Source: Chaetomium olivaceum
Lineage: Eukaryota; Ascomycota; Sordariomycetes; Sordariales; Chaetomiaceae
DNA: 64,000 nt
Assembly (NCBI GenBank): GCA_039881045.1
Contig: JAYWVB010000040.1
Span: 186,001-250,000, forward strand
Direction: 5' to 3'
Of this stretch, positions 1-13,610 are shown piece after piece. The first letter of the stretch is position 1. Every line of letters starts with the position of its first letter. The position numbers and the translations under genes were made by a program. Below the pieces are notes generated by a model. That model did not search any database and was not told where the DNA came from. It saw only the letters and a program-made list of their open reading frames with translations.

Positions 1-7
1 CCAGCAT

Positions 8-2958
8 ATGGAACCTGCCAAACCCAGTCTCTCAGAACGTCAGAGATGTTTGACACCCTTCAGGGCCTCTGCATCCAGGAGCACCACCGGGTGGGCCGAT
101 ACCCCAAGCGAGCCCTCTCCGATCGTTTCTGGATTCGAGTCATCCAGTGCTGGCACTTCCATTGGAAATAACCTGAAGAATGCTGCTGGAAAAGAGAACT
201 CAGCCAATCTAGAGCATTCCGAAACTGGCAACTCTGTGGGGGACATTTACGATCAGTACTGCAGCTCCCCAACGGCCACTCGAGGACCCAGGGCTGTGGA
301 TGGTGCACCTCCAAGCAACACCCACATATACCATTCAGAGGCAGATCTCGCGAGTCCACATCCCCGCTCTCCCGACATTCGGAGAGTGAATACCAGCATT
401 GGTCCAGGCAACGCTCTTTGGCAAAGGTACCACTTAGGTGATGAGTCTCGTCAGCTGTCTTCACCCGGCTCATCCCGCACGCGTGGAAACACATCGCATT
501 TGGCAAGGGGCTCTTTCAATGTTGTGCAAAACTTCAGCCGCCCCGTGCTATCGATTCACTCTGTTTCCAACCTTCAAGAGCCTATGTCAGCGCCTGCCAA
601 CCTTAGCCAGGGAAGCAGCTTCGAACATAACTCGCCCGATTTGGCGACTGGAAACTGTGCGGAGCTTGTTCGGTCAAACACCGGTTCTGCCAACTCGGAC
701 TTCGTTATTTATGGCAGGCTGCCTCCTCAATCTGACGACGAGACTCTGAAAGATAGGGTGTACCAGGATGGGGATGTCAGCCATGGTGGAACGTCCAACG
801 GGGTGTCCACCGACTCTGACGAAGATCCATTCAAGTATGATCGCGGCTCCTTCACTGTCTTTCTGCAGCCTTCAAGGGAAAGAGAAGTCAGTGCCGCCCT
901 TCGTTTTGTGAGCGCCGACAGCACAGCATCGGCCAGTGGTATCTTTCAGGACTCCCTGTCACTGGAGCCCGACACGCCCCGTCCCGCTCAAAGCACCAAC
1001 CCCTTTGTCAACGGGCTGCAGTCCTACCAGGGTACTACTGTCGACTATGACTGGGAAGATGGAGATGGCCCTCGAGAGGTTAAGATCTCTGTTCGGTCTC
1101 CGCCTGCCCCGCCAAATTCACCAGTGCAGCAACCCATTGGTCTAAGTGAATATATTGAGGGGCTAGGTGGTGGCCGCCGTAGGAGGGATATCAACACCCT
1201 CCTGAGCGATGGGGCCGACTGGGAGACTGTCGCCACGAGTCTTGGCCAATTCGACAGCAACCGTGCTCTGGCTTCCTCCACGTGGTACAGTGGCAGCCAG
1301 TTGGTGAAGGTCACAGGGAGCAGCATCGCAGACTATTCGGACACTAGCAGCATCCATGTGCCTCAGTTTGATGCCTTTTCATCATCCACAGAGCGGATTC
1401 TGCAGCACCCTGATTCTGAGCACATGCACAACACTCCCTACCCTCGGACGCTGAACAACACCCGGCGACCGATATTTCTCCCAAAGCCACGCATTCACCG
1501 CGTCAACGGTTATCTTCACAATCCCAACCGAAAGTTCACTGATACAACAACCGGAAGTAGCTCGAACTCAGCTAGGAGTGCTCTGGTCGAGAAACTCAGT
1601 GCCTCAATTCGGTCCCGTAATGAGAGGAAGCTCGCACAGCGCCGGGATCAAGCTTTTGGCCAGCAATGGTCCAGATCCAAATTTGAGTCGCTGGAGTCGC
1701 TCTCGTCAGCTTATTCGGATCAGCCCGAGGTGGAGGATAGTACCCCGATTGCCAGCAGCCCAGATCAAAATGGTATGACGGCGATTCTGGGGCACGAAAA
1801 CCACGTCGGAATTACTGTCACTGAAGGTGAAAGTGAAAGTGGGCAGCAGCATGTGCAAAACACCAGCAAGGAGCTACCGGTATCTGGTATTCCCAAAGAG
1901 CCCACTGCAGCCCATATAAAGAACCGACACGCGACGCTTTCTGGCCAAGCTCCCCGAGACTTTGAATCGCCCACGCTGTTCACATTTCCATTGATCAGTC
2001 TACAAGAGGCTGTTAGGCGCAAGGCAATTGGGGTCCAGAACGACGACGACTGCACCGTTACAACTCAGAAAAACTACAGCATGGACGCGTCAAGGGCGAC
2101 AACCCAACGAACCACACCACCCACGCCTCAAATCATGAAGCCCATTCCTGCTGCTCATGCTAGCCGCCCTACGTCTGCTAGCATTCTGGGTATCTCTACC
2201 ATAAACTACCGTGGTTATTCTGATTACTCGCAGGGTATGTAACTCACTCAACCATGGTTAACCCATCTAACCCACCCATCCATCCCCATGCTAACTGAGC
2301 AGCCATAGATCGCATTGTTCTTGGCCATGACCGCGGCATTTCCAACGTAACCTCATACAAAAGCGCAACTCCGCTCATCCCAGGCCATTCCGCCCTCTCG
2401 CGCCTTTTCCGACCTCCCTTTGAGCCCGTTACCGACAGCGACACCTCCTTCCCAGGACCAGGAAACCAATCCGTCTTCGAGACCCCGCCCTGCCTCATCG
2501 CACGCGACCAACGCAACACCGCCCGCGCCGCCAACCTAACCATGAGCAACGTCCGCAAGACCATGACAGCCGACCTGCAGCAGATCGCCGCCATGGAAGC
2601 CAGCACCAGCCCCAGCGCTACCGGCGGCGGCGACAGAGGCGTCCCCCTCGCTTTCTTCGCATCCGGCATCGATGACGCCGACGCCGATGCCGCCGCCTAC
2701 CTCTCCTGGGAGGCCCGCAAGCGCCGCCAGGCCTACTACTACGCCATGTGCGCCCTGTGTGTCGTGCCCTTCTTTGCCCTGCTCGTCTACCGCGGCACGT
2801 TCGATTCGGCGTTGTCGTGGTACACGCGTGGCGAGACGGGCTCGCTGACGCGTCGCCAGCGGCGGAATACCTTGGTGGTTGGGATTGTGTTTTCGGGCGT
2901 GTGGCTGGTGGCGCTGACGGTGTTTGTGACTGCGATGGTCAATCGGAAGGGTGGCTAG
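8..2958 (+). CDS. Serine-rich protein with C-terminal transmembrane segments
   Basis: Two exons, 8-2234 and 2309-2958, separated by a 74-nt intron (GTATGT donor at 2235, CTAAC branch near 2291, AG at 2307-2308). The joint is in frame and gives about 958 residues. The first 860 residues are low-complexity, rich in Ser, Thr, Pro and Asn, and carry no enzyme motif I can recognise. The last 80 residues hold two hydrophobic stretches, around MCALCVVPFFALLVY and LVVGIVFSGVWLVALTVFV, separated by a short basic loop (TRRQRRN), so the protein is probably a tail-anchored or two-pass membrane protein with a long disordered cytoplasmic part. The ATG at 8 is only the first one visible. The frame is open to the window edge, so the true start may lie upstream. 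Function unknown; long Ser-rich proteins of this layout are common in Sordariales. Confidence 0.75.
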
Positions 2959-4425
2959 GGTGGTGGGTGGCTGTTGCTATTGTGCTGCGCTTCTTGATCT
3001 TTGATCTTTGGAGGTTGGATGGGGAGAGATGGGGTGAGTCCCCGTTGGTCGGTGGGTATGGTGCCTATGGGGGTTGGTTTGTTGCTTGTTATTGTGTTGT
3101 GGTTGGGCATATGGATGAGCCGAGCTGGTACGCAGGCATGATTTGGGGTAGCCTGGGGAATTCGTTGGCCAAAATGGATGGTGGAAAGGGATCTTGGGTG
3201 GGCAGATCTCGCTTTGCAGTTATGGACGGCCTTTGATGTTGATGACACGGCCGGTTCTACTACACTCTTTTGCTTTTTTCTTCTTTTCTTCTTCTCTCTC
3301 TCTCTCTGTCTCTCTCTTGGTTGTTGCTAAATTCAGGGTCTTCCTCGCTTAGATCAAGGTTTGGGGCTCTGGGTCTTGAGCTGCCAACGGTAAGGCGTCA
3401 TGGTGTCGGAGGACGGAGGTGGGTGGTAGGCTGGTGAATGGAAAACTAAATACCCCCGGGGATATGGGGCGGTTGCATTGCGATGCTTGTTAGGGTTATA
3501 ATCTGTGGCAGCTTTGCTCTACCTACTCAGCTGCGGTAACCTCAGTTTAATCACGTGTCTTAATTTAATACTTTGCAAATTAGTACCTGTGTTCTGTTGC
3601 AAATCCGAGAGGTCTGGGGTGTGCGTTCTGGCAAGGTTGGTGTGTTTCTGGACCGTGGCTTTACGTGTTTAACCTCTGAGAAGTAAGCATTGGACGTAGA
3701 ATGCATAACTGGTATTCGCGAGCGGCAGTGGTTTGAGACTTGTGAAGTGATTTACCGTTGTTATCAACATCAAGCCATTTCTCAACCTTGTTAGTCAACA
3801 TTAACATTGCCTGTCACCCGAGGGCTCTCATCCCCAAGTTTAGAATAAACAGCAAGCTGCTGTTATTTACTTTTGCAACTTACATTTATTCCTCTTGTTA
3901 TTTTATCATGGCCGTAGCTGCCGTCCGCGGTCACATTTCTTGTTCGTCCAGCCCATCCCTCGGCCACAGGGCCAACAGCCAAAAATGGGACACAAACAAA
4001 CATGCACAGCATTTTCAGGGGGCGGACATCTCAAATGAAATTAGCTATAGGGACTCACAAAATCGAAGACATCGCTTTTATTTCTGATTTTCCTATTTTC
4101 CTATTTTCCTACTTTTCCCTTACCATTTGAAGATTAAATTGCAGTATCGCGGCAACTCGTATATATCAGCCATTTGGCCATCAGTACGCTTTTGCAACAA
4201 CGGCTCAACGCAGGGCCAAGTCGGTTGTTTAGCCCAAATCAACGGTCACTAACCCCCCTCCTTACCCTCACCAGCCATGTCAACCGCCATAACCATAAAG
4301 CCACCAAAATCAACCAATAATCAATCCATGAAACCAACGACCAAAAGAAAACCCCTTCCCACAACACCCAACCCAACCAATGAAACAAACCCCTCAAAAT
4401 TACCTCCCCCCCCGCCTCCCTCTTT
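2959..4425. other. Intergenic, tail-to-tail between two genes
   Basis: No supported gene. It contains a pyrimidine tract (CTT/TC repeats, about 3271-3317), a short CTATTTTC-type direct repeat at 4091-4112, and AT-richer sequence that probably serves as the 3' ends of the two convergent genes. ORFs here are short and lack intron or domain support. Confidence 0.6.
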
Positions 4426-7400
4426 TTACTTCTCCCCAAACACAATCCCCCTCAACTTATCCCTCTCCCCACTCTCCTCACACATCCCCCTAAACATGCC
4501 GCCCTCGCCCATCTCCCACAGCTCGCGCGGCGTGCCAAACTCGGCCACCCGCCCATCGCTCAGCACCAGCACGCGGTCAAAGTCGGCAATCGTGCTCAGG
4601 CGGTGCGCAATGACCAGCAGCGTAGCGTCGGTGAACTCCTCGCGGATGCTGCGCTGGATCAGCGCGTCCGTGTGCATGTCCACCGCCGACGTCGCCTCGT
4701 CCAGCACCATGACGCGCGGGCGCGCCACGATGGCGCGCGCGAGGCACAACAGCTGGCGCTGGCCCTGCGACAGGTTGAGGCCGCCTTCGGAGATGGCCGA
4801 CGAGAGGTCCGCGAAGAGGTTGGTGTTCTTGGGGGTGGCAATGGTCGATTCGACGGGGGTGTGGAGCCTGATGCGGTGGCGGCGTCACCGGCGACGGATG
4901 GGGTGTGCGTGCTGCCGCCGATGAGGTGCACGCGCTCGAGGCTGTCGCGGAGCTCGGTGTCGGTGTGGTGGTCGAAGGGGTCGAGGTTGGAGCGGACGGT
5001 GCCGGAGAAGAGGACCGGGTCCTGCGGGATGATGGCCAGGCGCGAGCGGAGGTCGTGGAGTTTGATCTTGGAGATGTCGAGCCCGTCGATGAAGACGCTT
5101 CCTGAGCGTGCCTCGAGGAAACGGAATAGGGCTAGAGTCAGGGACGATTTGCCTGCTCCGGTGCGGCCGACCACGCCGATGCGCTCGTTGCGGTTGATGC
5201 TGAAGGTGAGGCCCTTGAGAACCGGCGGCAGGTCGGGAGCATACGATACCACGAGGTCGTTGACTTCGATGCGGCCTTCTGTAGGCCATGCCGCAGGGGC
5301 GTTCTTGCCGCCGAGTTCCTCGGTCGGCAGTTCGGTGTACTGTTACGTCGCTGTCAGTCTTGAGTGTTTTCAAGTTCAAAGAAACATGCCTTACCTCGAT
5401 AATTCGTTCCGCAGCGTTCATGTTCAGCTCGAGGTTGGCATAAAGTCGGATAGTCCACGTGACGGAGCTCTCAAAGTCGAGCGCGAAGGCGAGCGCAAAG
5501 CCGGCCAGGGCGGAGTCGATGCCGGGGGTAAGCAGGATAACGATTGCCACAAAGCTGGAGAAGAACGAGCCAACAAGCGACATGCGCCAGCCCATCCATC
5601 GGTTGAAAAGCCACAGGTGCCATGTCGAGGTCGAGTAGTCGTCAATCTTCCGATACATGCGCTCCACGTAGACCTGCGTCTTGTCGAAGCCACGGATGGT
5701 GGTGACGCCCGTGAGGGCAGAGCCAAACTGCTCAAAGACGGGTGACTTCGACGTGCTCTCTAGCCGCTTGACAGGCCGCGCGGCGTTAAGATAGCGGATG
5801 GCGTAGTACAGACAGATCAGAAGTAGGAAGGAGGCTAGGAGGACGACATACGGCGACACGAAGAAGCCGGAAACGACTACTGCCATGAGACCCAGGAAAG
5901 AATTCGCACCGAAGCTGACGGAGTTGGCCAACTGCGAGTCGAGGACGTTAAAATCGGCCGTGTAGCGGTTCAAGATGCGGCCGACCGGTACAGTATCTAG
6001 CCACCGGATAGGGGTACGGAGGATGGTGAAGTTCAACTTGGCGAAGAGCTTGCGGCTGGCGCGGAGCGAACCAAGGTATATGTACGGGAATTTCAGGGTA
6101 CCGATCGCGGAAGAGATGACGGCCAAGGCGACATAAATGCCCAAGTAGTAGAATAAACTGCCGTGGACTTGAACCGAAGGCGCAGACATGACGTGGACCG
6201 ATTGGCGGAGACTTTGGGTGTAGGAGTATCCATATTCACTCGAAATGTTGGGAATGTGCTGTTGATGAGAGCCCTGCGCCTCGTAGTTACTTGTCCAAAG
6301 CTTGAGCCACCATGAGCGCCCTGGACATGGTCAGTATTAGGACGAGGATGAACTTGAGCGCCAGTGAAACTTACCAAGGTTGAAGCCCTGTACAGTCATG
6401 AATATGACAACCGCAAACGCCCAGAAGAAAAACCCACCACTATCCCTCAGATAAGTCGTATAAATACGACTCTTGACCGCGCCCTGCTCACGCTTCTCTT
6501 CCTCGACAAATTTGCGTGCATCGGGCACCTTGGACGGCACTTTCATCAAAGTATTCCCATCCGCACCCTCTTGCTCGGTTTCCCCAATTGAAGAATAATC
6601 AGAGTTCACTGCGGTGGCCAACTCCTCCGCCTCAATCTCTTCCGCCGTTTGCCCGTGGCTTTTGATCTTTTGTAGCGTACCATCCTCCTGTAGCTCTGAT
6701 AGGAGACCGGAGTGCAAGACGCCGCCATCGCCAAGTTCCATCAGAAATTTCGTCTTGGGTTCACAGAGTGCCACGTGGTGGGTGACCAGAATCCTCGTCC
6801 TGCCCGCGGCCAACTCTCCGTTGAGGCACTTCTCAAAGATGTGGCGGCCGACATGTGCATCGACAGCACTGAAGATATCGTCGAGGACGAGAATACCGGC
6901 ACGGGAGTAGACAGCCCTGGCAAGCGTGACACGCCATTTCTGACCACCGCTGAGATTGATACCGTTCGCGCCGATTTCGGTGTTCTCACCGTCGTCAAGC
7001 ATCTCGAGATCCTTCTTCAGCGCGCAGACCTCGACTGTCTTGTTGTACCGCTCGTCGTCGTAGGGCAGCCCAAACAGAATGTTGTCTTTAATGCTCGCGT
7101 TCTCGATCCAGGGGATCTGCGCAACGTAAGCAACCGCCTTCGGGATGATCCAGTTGCCCTTGTTGGCCTTGTCGTCGTGACGTTCAGAGAGAGGCGGCGC
7201 TCTCGGCACGTACAGGGTGCCGCCCAGGAGGTCGACCTCCCCCAGAATCGCCGCCAGCATCAAACTCTTGCCTGTGCCGGTTTTCCCGGAAATGACTGAC
7301 AGCTCGCCCTTGGGGAAAGTGACATTGATGTTGCGGAGGACGAACTTGTCTGCTTCGTCAACGTCCTCATCCGACGGCCAGGCGATGGAGGCATTATCGA

Positions 7401-9316
7401 AAGACACCTCGTCCGAGTCCTTGGAGATCTTTTCCACCTCTGGGGAGTTAAGGTATTGTTCGATACGGTTGACAGAGACCCAGGCGTCCATCAAATCTGT
7501 CATCAGCTCCGGGACGACAGATAGGGTCATCTCGAGCGACTTGAAGACGCCTAAGCTGACGAATGCCACCGAGGGGGCTAGTGATCCATTTACAACCGCG
7601 TAGACGGCCAGGGAAATGGCAGATAACAAGATCGGGCTCGTCACCCAGCAACCTATCAGCATCGTATCGTTTAGGAAGACGCTCCAGACGGCACTAAGTT
7701 CTCGTTCACGAACGGTGCTAATCTTGGCCTCCCACTCGGGCTCTAGGGCGGAAAACTTGATCTGGCGGATTCCCTGTAGCGCCTCGGTAACAACCTCCAT
7801 CTTCTCGTCCCTGACCTTCATCAGGCGATCCTGTGATGCGGAGTACCGCTTGGAAAAGTAGACGTTAGCCGGCATGATAGCGACCATGGCGGAAAAGCCA
7901 GCGAGGAGCGGCTTCCAGCCTAGGAGGTTGAGCAAGAAGATGAGCGAGACGATGAGCTCGAAAAGGCTGCCCGGGAAAAGGTTCTGGAATGCAGAGAAGT
8001 CGGATACTCGTTTGCTGTCGACGCCAATCAAATTGACCGTGCTTTGCTTGCTGTTCTTAAGCTCATCCGAGTCATCCCCCTCGTCATCTGTCACCGAGCT
8101 GTGCGATGCGGCTTCTTCATCCTCGGAGGCCTTCTTCTTAGCCTTCTCGGCGCCCTTGACGTCTTTTTTACGCATCGACTTTTCAAAGATGAGAGCCGAC
8201 AGCTGGGCGCGGACGGGAATTTGAAGCTCGGAGTACGACATGAACCAGGTATAGGTTTCAACCCACGATAGCGTGACAATGGCGACGCAGAGCCAGATGA
8301 CCCACATCCAGGCCTCAATTTCATGTTCGCTGCCCGGTTGGCGGTTCTCGAGGTACCTCAGGAGCTGCAGAATAACCCATTGGGGGCCAAAGTTCAGGAC
8401 CGAGGCGACAAGAGTCAATGACCATTGTATAATCAGGGAAGGGCGTTTTGTGAGCTAGCACGACGGACAGCCAAAGGCGTTGTCCCTCGGTCTTTTTCGC
8501 CTTCCAGTCGGCGGACACAGAAGTGGCACGGGTGAACTGATCCGGCCGGGTAAGGTCAGCCAGGTCCAGATCTTTCTTCTTGGCGGCAAGGTTGAGAATA
8601 TTGTTTGGCCAGCCATATGTGAAGCGGCGGAAGGCAGACGCAGTGTACATGCGGTCCACCAGCTCGCCCTGAAAAAAGACGTCAGGCCTCCTGGGGATGC
8701 AGAGGGCCGAAGCAGCGAGAGTTATACTCGACACCAGCTCAGTCAAGCGGAGAGCGAACGTTACGGGCGCCGAATGGAACAGTGGTTCGGCAATTTTGGT
8801 ACCCTGAGCGAGGAAAATACCAGCCAGGGCCATCGAGGAGAAGAATGTATAGATGCCGAGACGGTAGGCATGAACCGAACTCCTGCTTGAAGCTATAGCA
8901 ACGGCCTGGAACAAGAGGAGCGCCTGGACACCAACGTTAGTATTTCAGCCAGCAAAAACAACCCACACCGGGATATATATATAGCAAGCAGCTTGACTTA
9001 CCCAGGCTCCGATGCTTAGACTATTTATCAACACGCGGCCGTCGGCCTGCGGTGATGTGATGAGGAGGGCAATGGAGATGACGAGACCAACACCCGCCGA
9101 AACCACAATGCATGATTTCGGGAGCTTGGCCGAGTAGGCTTTCACCGACTCGGGCGTGGCCTTACCATCGCCATCTTCATACACATCTTGCTTCGCATCT
9201 CTCTTTCTGAAGCGGGTTACGGTGCTGCCGAGTGCAGGGACGGAGCAGATACCAATGAGGGCGATTCCCGATTCGAATACTCTTAGCATCGAGTGGGCGT
9301 TGTCACCAAGCGGCAT
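4426..9316 (-). CDS. ABC transporter, ABCC (MRP) type, full length
   Basis: Exons on the minus strand: to 9002, 8923 to about 8446, then to 6375, 6320-5395, and 5339-4426. All introns have GTAAG donors and good branch sites. Order is a short N-terminal membrane domain, TMD1, NBD1, TMD2 and NBD2, about 1,550-1,600 residues in all. NBD1 has Walker A SGKTGTGKS, signature LSGGQKWR and Walker B ILVLDDIFSAVD. NBD2 has GRTGAGKSS, LSQGQRQL, VMVLDEATSAVD and the H-loop AHRLSTI. TMD1 carries an acidic, Ser-rich insert (KKKASEDEEAASHS). Expected role: ATP-driven export of conjugates or xenobiotics across the plasma or vacuolar membrane. The frame breaks twice, at an A4 run (8446-8449) and between 4830 and 4886. 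The second could also be a 68-nt intron with a poor GTCGCC donor. The start is uncertain: 9316 is the first in-frame ATG, but the frame is open to 9472 and an upstream exon is possible. Confidence 0.88.
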
Positions 9317-9472
9317 TGCAAGCCCGTGGCTGACGAGAAAGGGCAACTTGGCGTTCCGTGATGTGCGATGCTTAAACACGTTGGTGTTGTCGGTTTTATC
9401 TCCGAGAGGGCGGGGCTTGGCTGCAGTAAGAGGGTGGCCAGATTGCTCACTAGTAAGATTCGGCAAGTTCAA

Positions 9473-11200
9473 AGTTCAAAGATGGTGAACAATTTCTACC
9501 ATTCATAACCCGAGGAGCAGTGGAAGGGGGTAGTGAAATAGTCCCGGGCCACGATTCAATTGGTGTTGCAGACCTGGTGACTGACTGGCAGGGGATCGAG
9601 ACTCGAGACCGAGAAGAGTAGGCAGAAGGTTCAGCCAGCCATCGTTTTCAGATCCTTTCCGTCGTTTAAACTTATCTTGTGCTTACGCACCCCGCAGAAG
9701 ACGGAATCGGCGGGGTGGGCCATCTCACGCCGGATGTGTGCACTGTCGCCCGGCCGGTCGTGGGAGGTTGACTCATGCGGTGAAGGGGAACCGAAGTAGT
9801 GGGATCGCCCCAGCCTCAGGAGAGTCAAAAAGACAGCCCAGATCCGATTTGCCGGAGGGTATGCGGGCGGTCAGCACCTTCCAATCTTAGCAAGTGGCAG
9901 CAGCGTAAAGGTTGGGGCCCTCGTGGCTGGGGAGAATTTGCAAGAAAATGTCCGTCTTCGCTGATTGGAGAAGGTCGAAATCGAACCCGCGAGTCCGAGG
10001 ATCAATCCAGCTTTGCAACCTCTACGAGGCTCCAACGTAACAAAATCCCAGGCTTTGCTATGTAGTTACAAGTCATATGGAAGTGCACGCCAAACTGCGT
10101 ACCTTGTTACTCGGGCGCTCAGGCAGCACGGTTTCGGCATTCCGAGCTTTGCTGCCTTGGTAGTCAGCGGTTGGGTGAGAGCTTCAGTTCGCTCAACGAG
10201 GAAAGAAATTCGTTGAACGGGGTTAGGGTTGTGTCAGCCCTGCAGGGTTCTCCCGCTCTTGATCGTCTTTCAAGTGGCGGGATCTTCGTCAGCCTCGCTA
10301 CAGACTGATTCGATGGCAAAGGAGATGAGTTAGGGAAATTATTGGAAAGTTTGACCAAAAGAGTGCAGGATGCATCGATGCGTAACAGTTGATCGCCAGC
10401 TGCATTTGCTTTCTGTCAGCTCCTCGACATGAACACAACCTCAACCATAGGGATGAAGTACAAGTAGATGAAGCACAGCCTTCTACTAATAATCACACAG
10501 TACTCGTGGTCGTCGTACCCAGTCACGCCAGTCACATCGTTCAAGTAGGTTATTGATGACTTGCAGCGTGTCACGGTGCAGGCGGGCGGGACTTCACCAA
10601 CGCACCAAGCGTATTCGTGGTGACGGCTCGCGACTCCATGGAGTGGGGCGTGAGAGTGCACAATGACACGCTGATTGGCCTATTCGGGCTCCTCCGCAAG
10701 CATACGAGGGGGGTCAAGGCTGGGATTGACAAGGATGTCAGGAGCTTCAATTCGACTCGGAAACCTGTAACTCAACTGCAGGTGATATTGCATCCTCCCG
10801 CAACAAACCGACACAATCGATCTGATTGCCCGCCTCATTTGCATACATCGAGAACCCAGCCGGGACCCGCTTATTATTCTTCACGCCCGGCTCTAAAGCA
10901 CATCCGACGTGTCTGACTGTCCATTCTAGCCACAAACAGCCGCCAGCACCAACATCAGAAACGCGTATTGACCGGGGCGGGTTGACAACTAAACACGCTT
11001 GCCGTTTTCCTAGCCAATTGACCTCGTGAAAAAGACCCCAACACTTTTCAGCTTGTCTCATCGACCCAGCATCGCGCTCTCTCAATTCGACCACTCTCCA
11101 CCGATCATCACCCCGGCCTAGACCACAGCTGCGAGTCGGAAGCGGTAGAAAGCAACATCAACTTCCATGACAACGGCGCCGCAACCGGCCCGTCCTCAGA
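9473..11200. other. Intergenic, divergent promoters
   Basis: Lies between the divergent ABC transporter (-) and Cac2 (+) genes. No ORF here shows codon-level support, splice structure or a family motif. A tRNA-like acceptor pairing near 9960-10040 was examined and rejected. Confidence 0.55.
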
Positions 11201-13610
11201 ATGAAGGCAACTCCGTTAATCATAAATTGGCATCACGATAATAACAACCCCTACCCGATCTACTCGGCCCATTTCGAACCCAATGGTAAAGGCCGTCTGG
11301 CAACGGGTGCCGGAGACAACAATGTTCGGGTAGGTTGCCCGCCGCGCTGTGCCCCTGACCTACCCCAGGTCCCGCGCTAACGCAGCAATAGCTGTGGAAG
11401 ATAGAAGAGGATGGCGGCGAGCAGAAGGTCGACTACATAGCGACGCTCGCGAAACACACCCAAGCGGTAAATGTTGTTCGCTGGGCCCCTAAGGGTAAGC
11501 CGGACCCAATGTGAGGCACAGTACCTATCCCGGAAATATACCTGACATCCTCTAGGCGAGGTCCTCGCATCCGCTGGCGACGACGGGAACGTGATCTTGT
11601 GGGTCCGGTCCGACACCCACCACCCGACATTTGGCTCCGAGGGCCTCGACGACAAGGAGACATGGCGGACAAAGCACATGTGCCGGTCGCTTGGGACGGA
11701 AATCTATGATCTTGCATGGTCACCAGATGCGTCGTTTTTCATTATTGGAAGCATGGACAACGTGGCGCGGATTTACAACGCTGGGACAGGTGGGTTGCTT
11801 TCCTGGCGACAAGGTGGAGGAGGTTTGCTGATTGAATATTCCAGGGACTCTTGTCCGCCAGATTGCCGAGCACAGCCATTATGTCCAGGGTGTCGCGTGG
11901 GACCCATTGAACGAGTACATCGCCACGCAATCATCGGACCGTTCCGTGCACATCTATTCCTTGAGGACGAAGGACGGCCAGTACACCCTCCACAACCACG
12001 AGGACAAACCCTCGAAGCTCGCGAGCCATGCCAAGACCGACCTACCCCCACGGCGGATCTCCTCCAGCAGCCCAGCACCGCCCGATATAGGCTATCGGTC
12101 GGTTCTTGCAGCAATAGATGCCGTGCCGGGGGTTGCGATCGGCTCGCCTGTCCCCTCCGCCCCGGGAACCCCGACGTCGGTGGCACTACCGATGAACCCT
12201 CCAAGCGTCATCACCCATAGCCGGCGGACCTCGTTCTCGTCGTCGAGGCGTTCCGTTTCGCCCGCTCCGTCGATGCCTCTGCCGGCTGTGATGCCTATCG
12301 AAGCCTCCCCGAAGCCGCACCTCAATGGCATGGGTCTGGGCATGAAAAATGCGAGCCTCTACGCCAACGAGACCTTTACTTCGTTTTTCCGGAGACTGAC
12401 TTTCACGCCCGATGGGAGCCTTCTTCTCACCCCTGCCGGGCAATACCAAACACAGCACCAAATGGAGGGATCGAAGCCCACGTACGAGGTCATTAACACC
12501 GTTTACATATACACTCGTGGTGGTATTAACAAACCTCCGATCGCGCACTTACCCCCACAAGAAGCCTTCGGTTGCTGTGCGCTGCTCACCGGTTGTCTAC
12601 ACTCTGAGGCAGTCCCCCCCTGTCACCAAAAACATTACCATCGATAGTTCGTCTGCTGAGGAGCCTATCCCGTCACTCCCAGAGCCCCTGGCCAAGCCTT
12701 CGCCGGCCTCATCGGTTATGGACCCGCCGCCGCCGCCGGCATCGGCAGAGGCTTCTACTTCAACAAAGAATCTGAGCCTGGAGACCAGCGTACAAGGTCA
12801 GGGGCCCAAGTCCGTGTTCGCTTTGCCGTATCGGATGGTGTACGCCGTGGCGACCCAAGACTCGGTCTTGTTGTATGACACCCAGCAACACACGCCTATT
12901 TGTGTAGTGAGCAATCTGCATTGCGCCACATTTACAGACCTGACATGGTAAGTCTTCGGTTCTTGTTGGTGACAAACCGATGCTAACGCCCTCCTAGGTC
13001 GAGTGACGGTTTGACATTGCTCATATCATCCTCGGACGGATTTTGTTCGACCCTGACGTTCGCCCCCGGCGAACTTGGCACCATCTACACAGGAGACCTC
13101 GGGCCTCCAAAGCCCTCTGTAGCAACTGCGTCCAACCAGAACACGCCAGTACCTACACCCACCTCGGTGTTTGCGCCGCCTTCGCCGTTTCCGAACGGCT
13201 CGCATCACAGGCACTGGGACTCGGTCGGCTCGCTCACCGCACCGTCACCGCCGACAGTAACGGCCTCCTTTGTCAATCCGCGGGCGGGATCGCCAGCGCG
13301 GTCCAGCTCGAACTCGTCCGTGACAGCCTCGCAGACGGGCGTCCTTACCAACCCGCCCTTGATATCGGGACAGGTGCCCAGCATAGTAGCCGCAAACTCG
13401 AGCAAGGTTGTCGGCCTCCCCATCACAACACCGCCCGAGACTCCGCGCGCCTCATTCACCGCGCCTACAGGCACCAAGCGGGAGACCGAAGATGAGGCGG
13501 ATGAATCTTCCGGTAACCATTCGAAACGGAGACGGATTGCGCCCACGCTAGTCAGTGGAGGGCCGCAACCCAGTAGCAACAACAGCAACAACGAGGAGTC
13601 CAAAGCATAA
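11201..13610 (+). CDS. cac2: Chromatin assembly factor 1 subunit B/p60 (Cac2), WD40 protein
   Basis: Exons 11201-11329, 11392-11494, 11556-11789, 11845-12947 and 12998-13610; every joint keeps frame. The start MKATPLIINWH and the order of WD40 blades (AHFEPNGKGRLATGAGDNNVR, AVNVVRWAPKGEVLASAG, EIYDLAWSPDASFFIIGS, YVQGVAWDPLNEYIATQSSD) match the middle subunit of the CAF-1 histone H3-H4 chaperone, which deposits histones behind the replication fork. The C-terminal part (LLISSSDGFCSTLTF) is a last blade followed by a Pro/Ser-rich tail ending in a basic KRRR patch, usual for fungal Cac2. About 690 residues. The frame shifts by one base inside exon 4 at the C5 run 12552-12556, in the middle of a conserved segment (HLP/HKKPSVAVRCSP), so a miscounted homopolymer is likely. 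No intron can explain it without deleting conserved residues. Confidence 0.9.

Noticed and set aside
4865..4886. A 21-nt GT...AG intron in the ABC transporter
   Set aside because: Too short for a spliceosomal intron, and it would not change the frame.
9950..10040. Possible tRNA on the minus strand (acceptor-like GTTGGAG/CTCCAAT pairing with GGTTCGATT near the 3' side)
   Set aside because: The T-loop is not in the right place relative to the acceptor stem, the T-stem does not pair, and no D-arm GG is present.
12480..12560. An intron to explain the frame change in Cac2
   Set aside because: Every GT-AG pair giving the right frame removes residues conserved in the family (YTRGGINKPPIAHLP).
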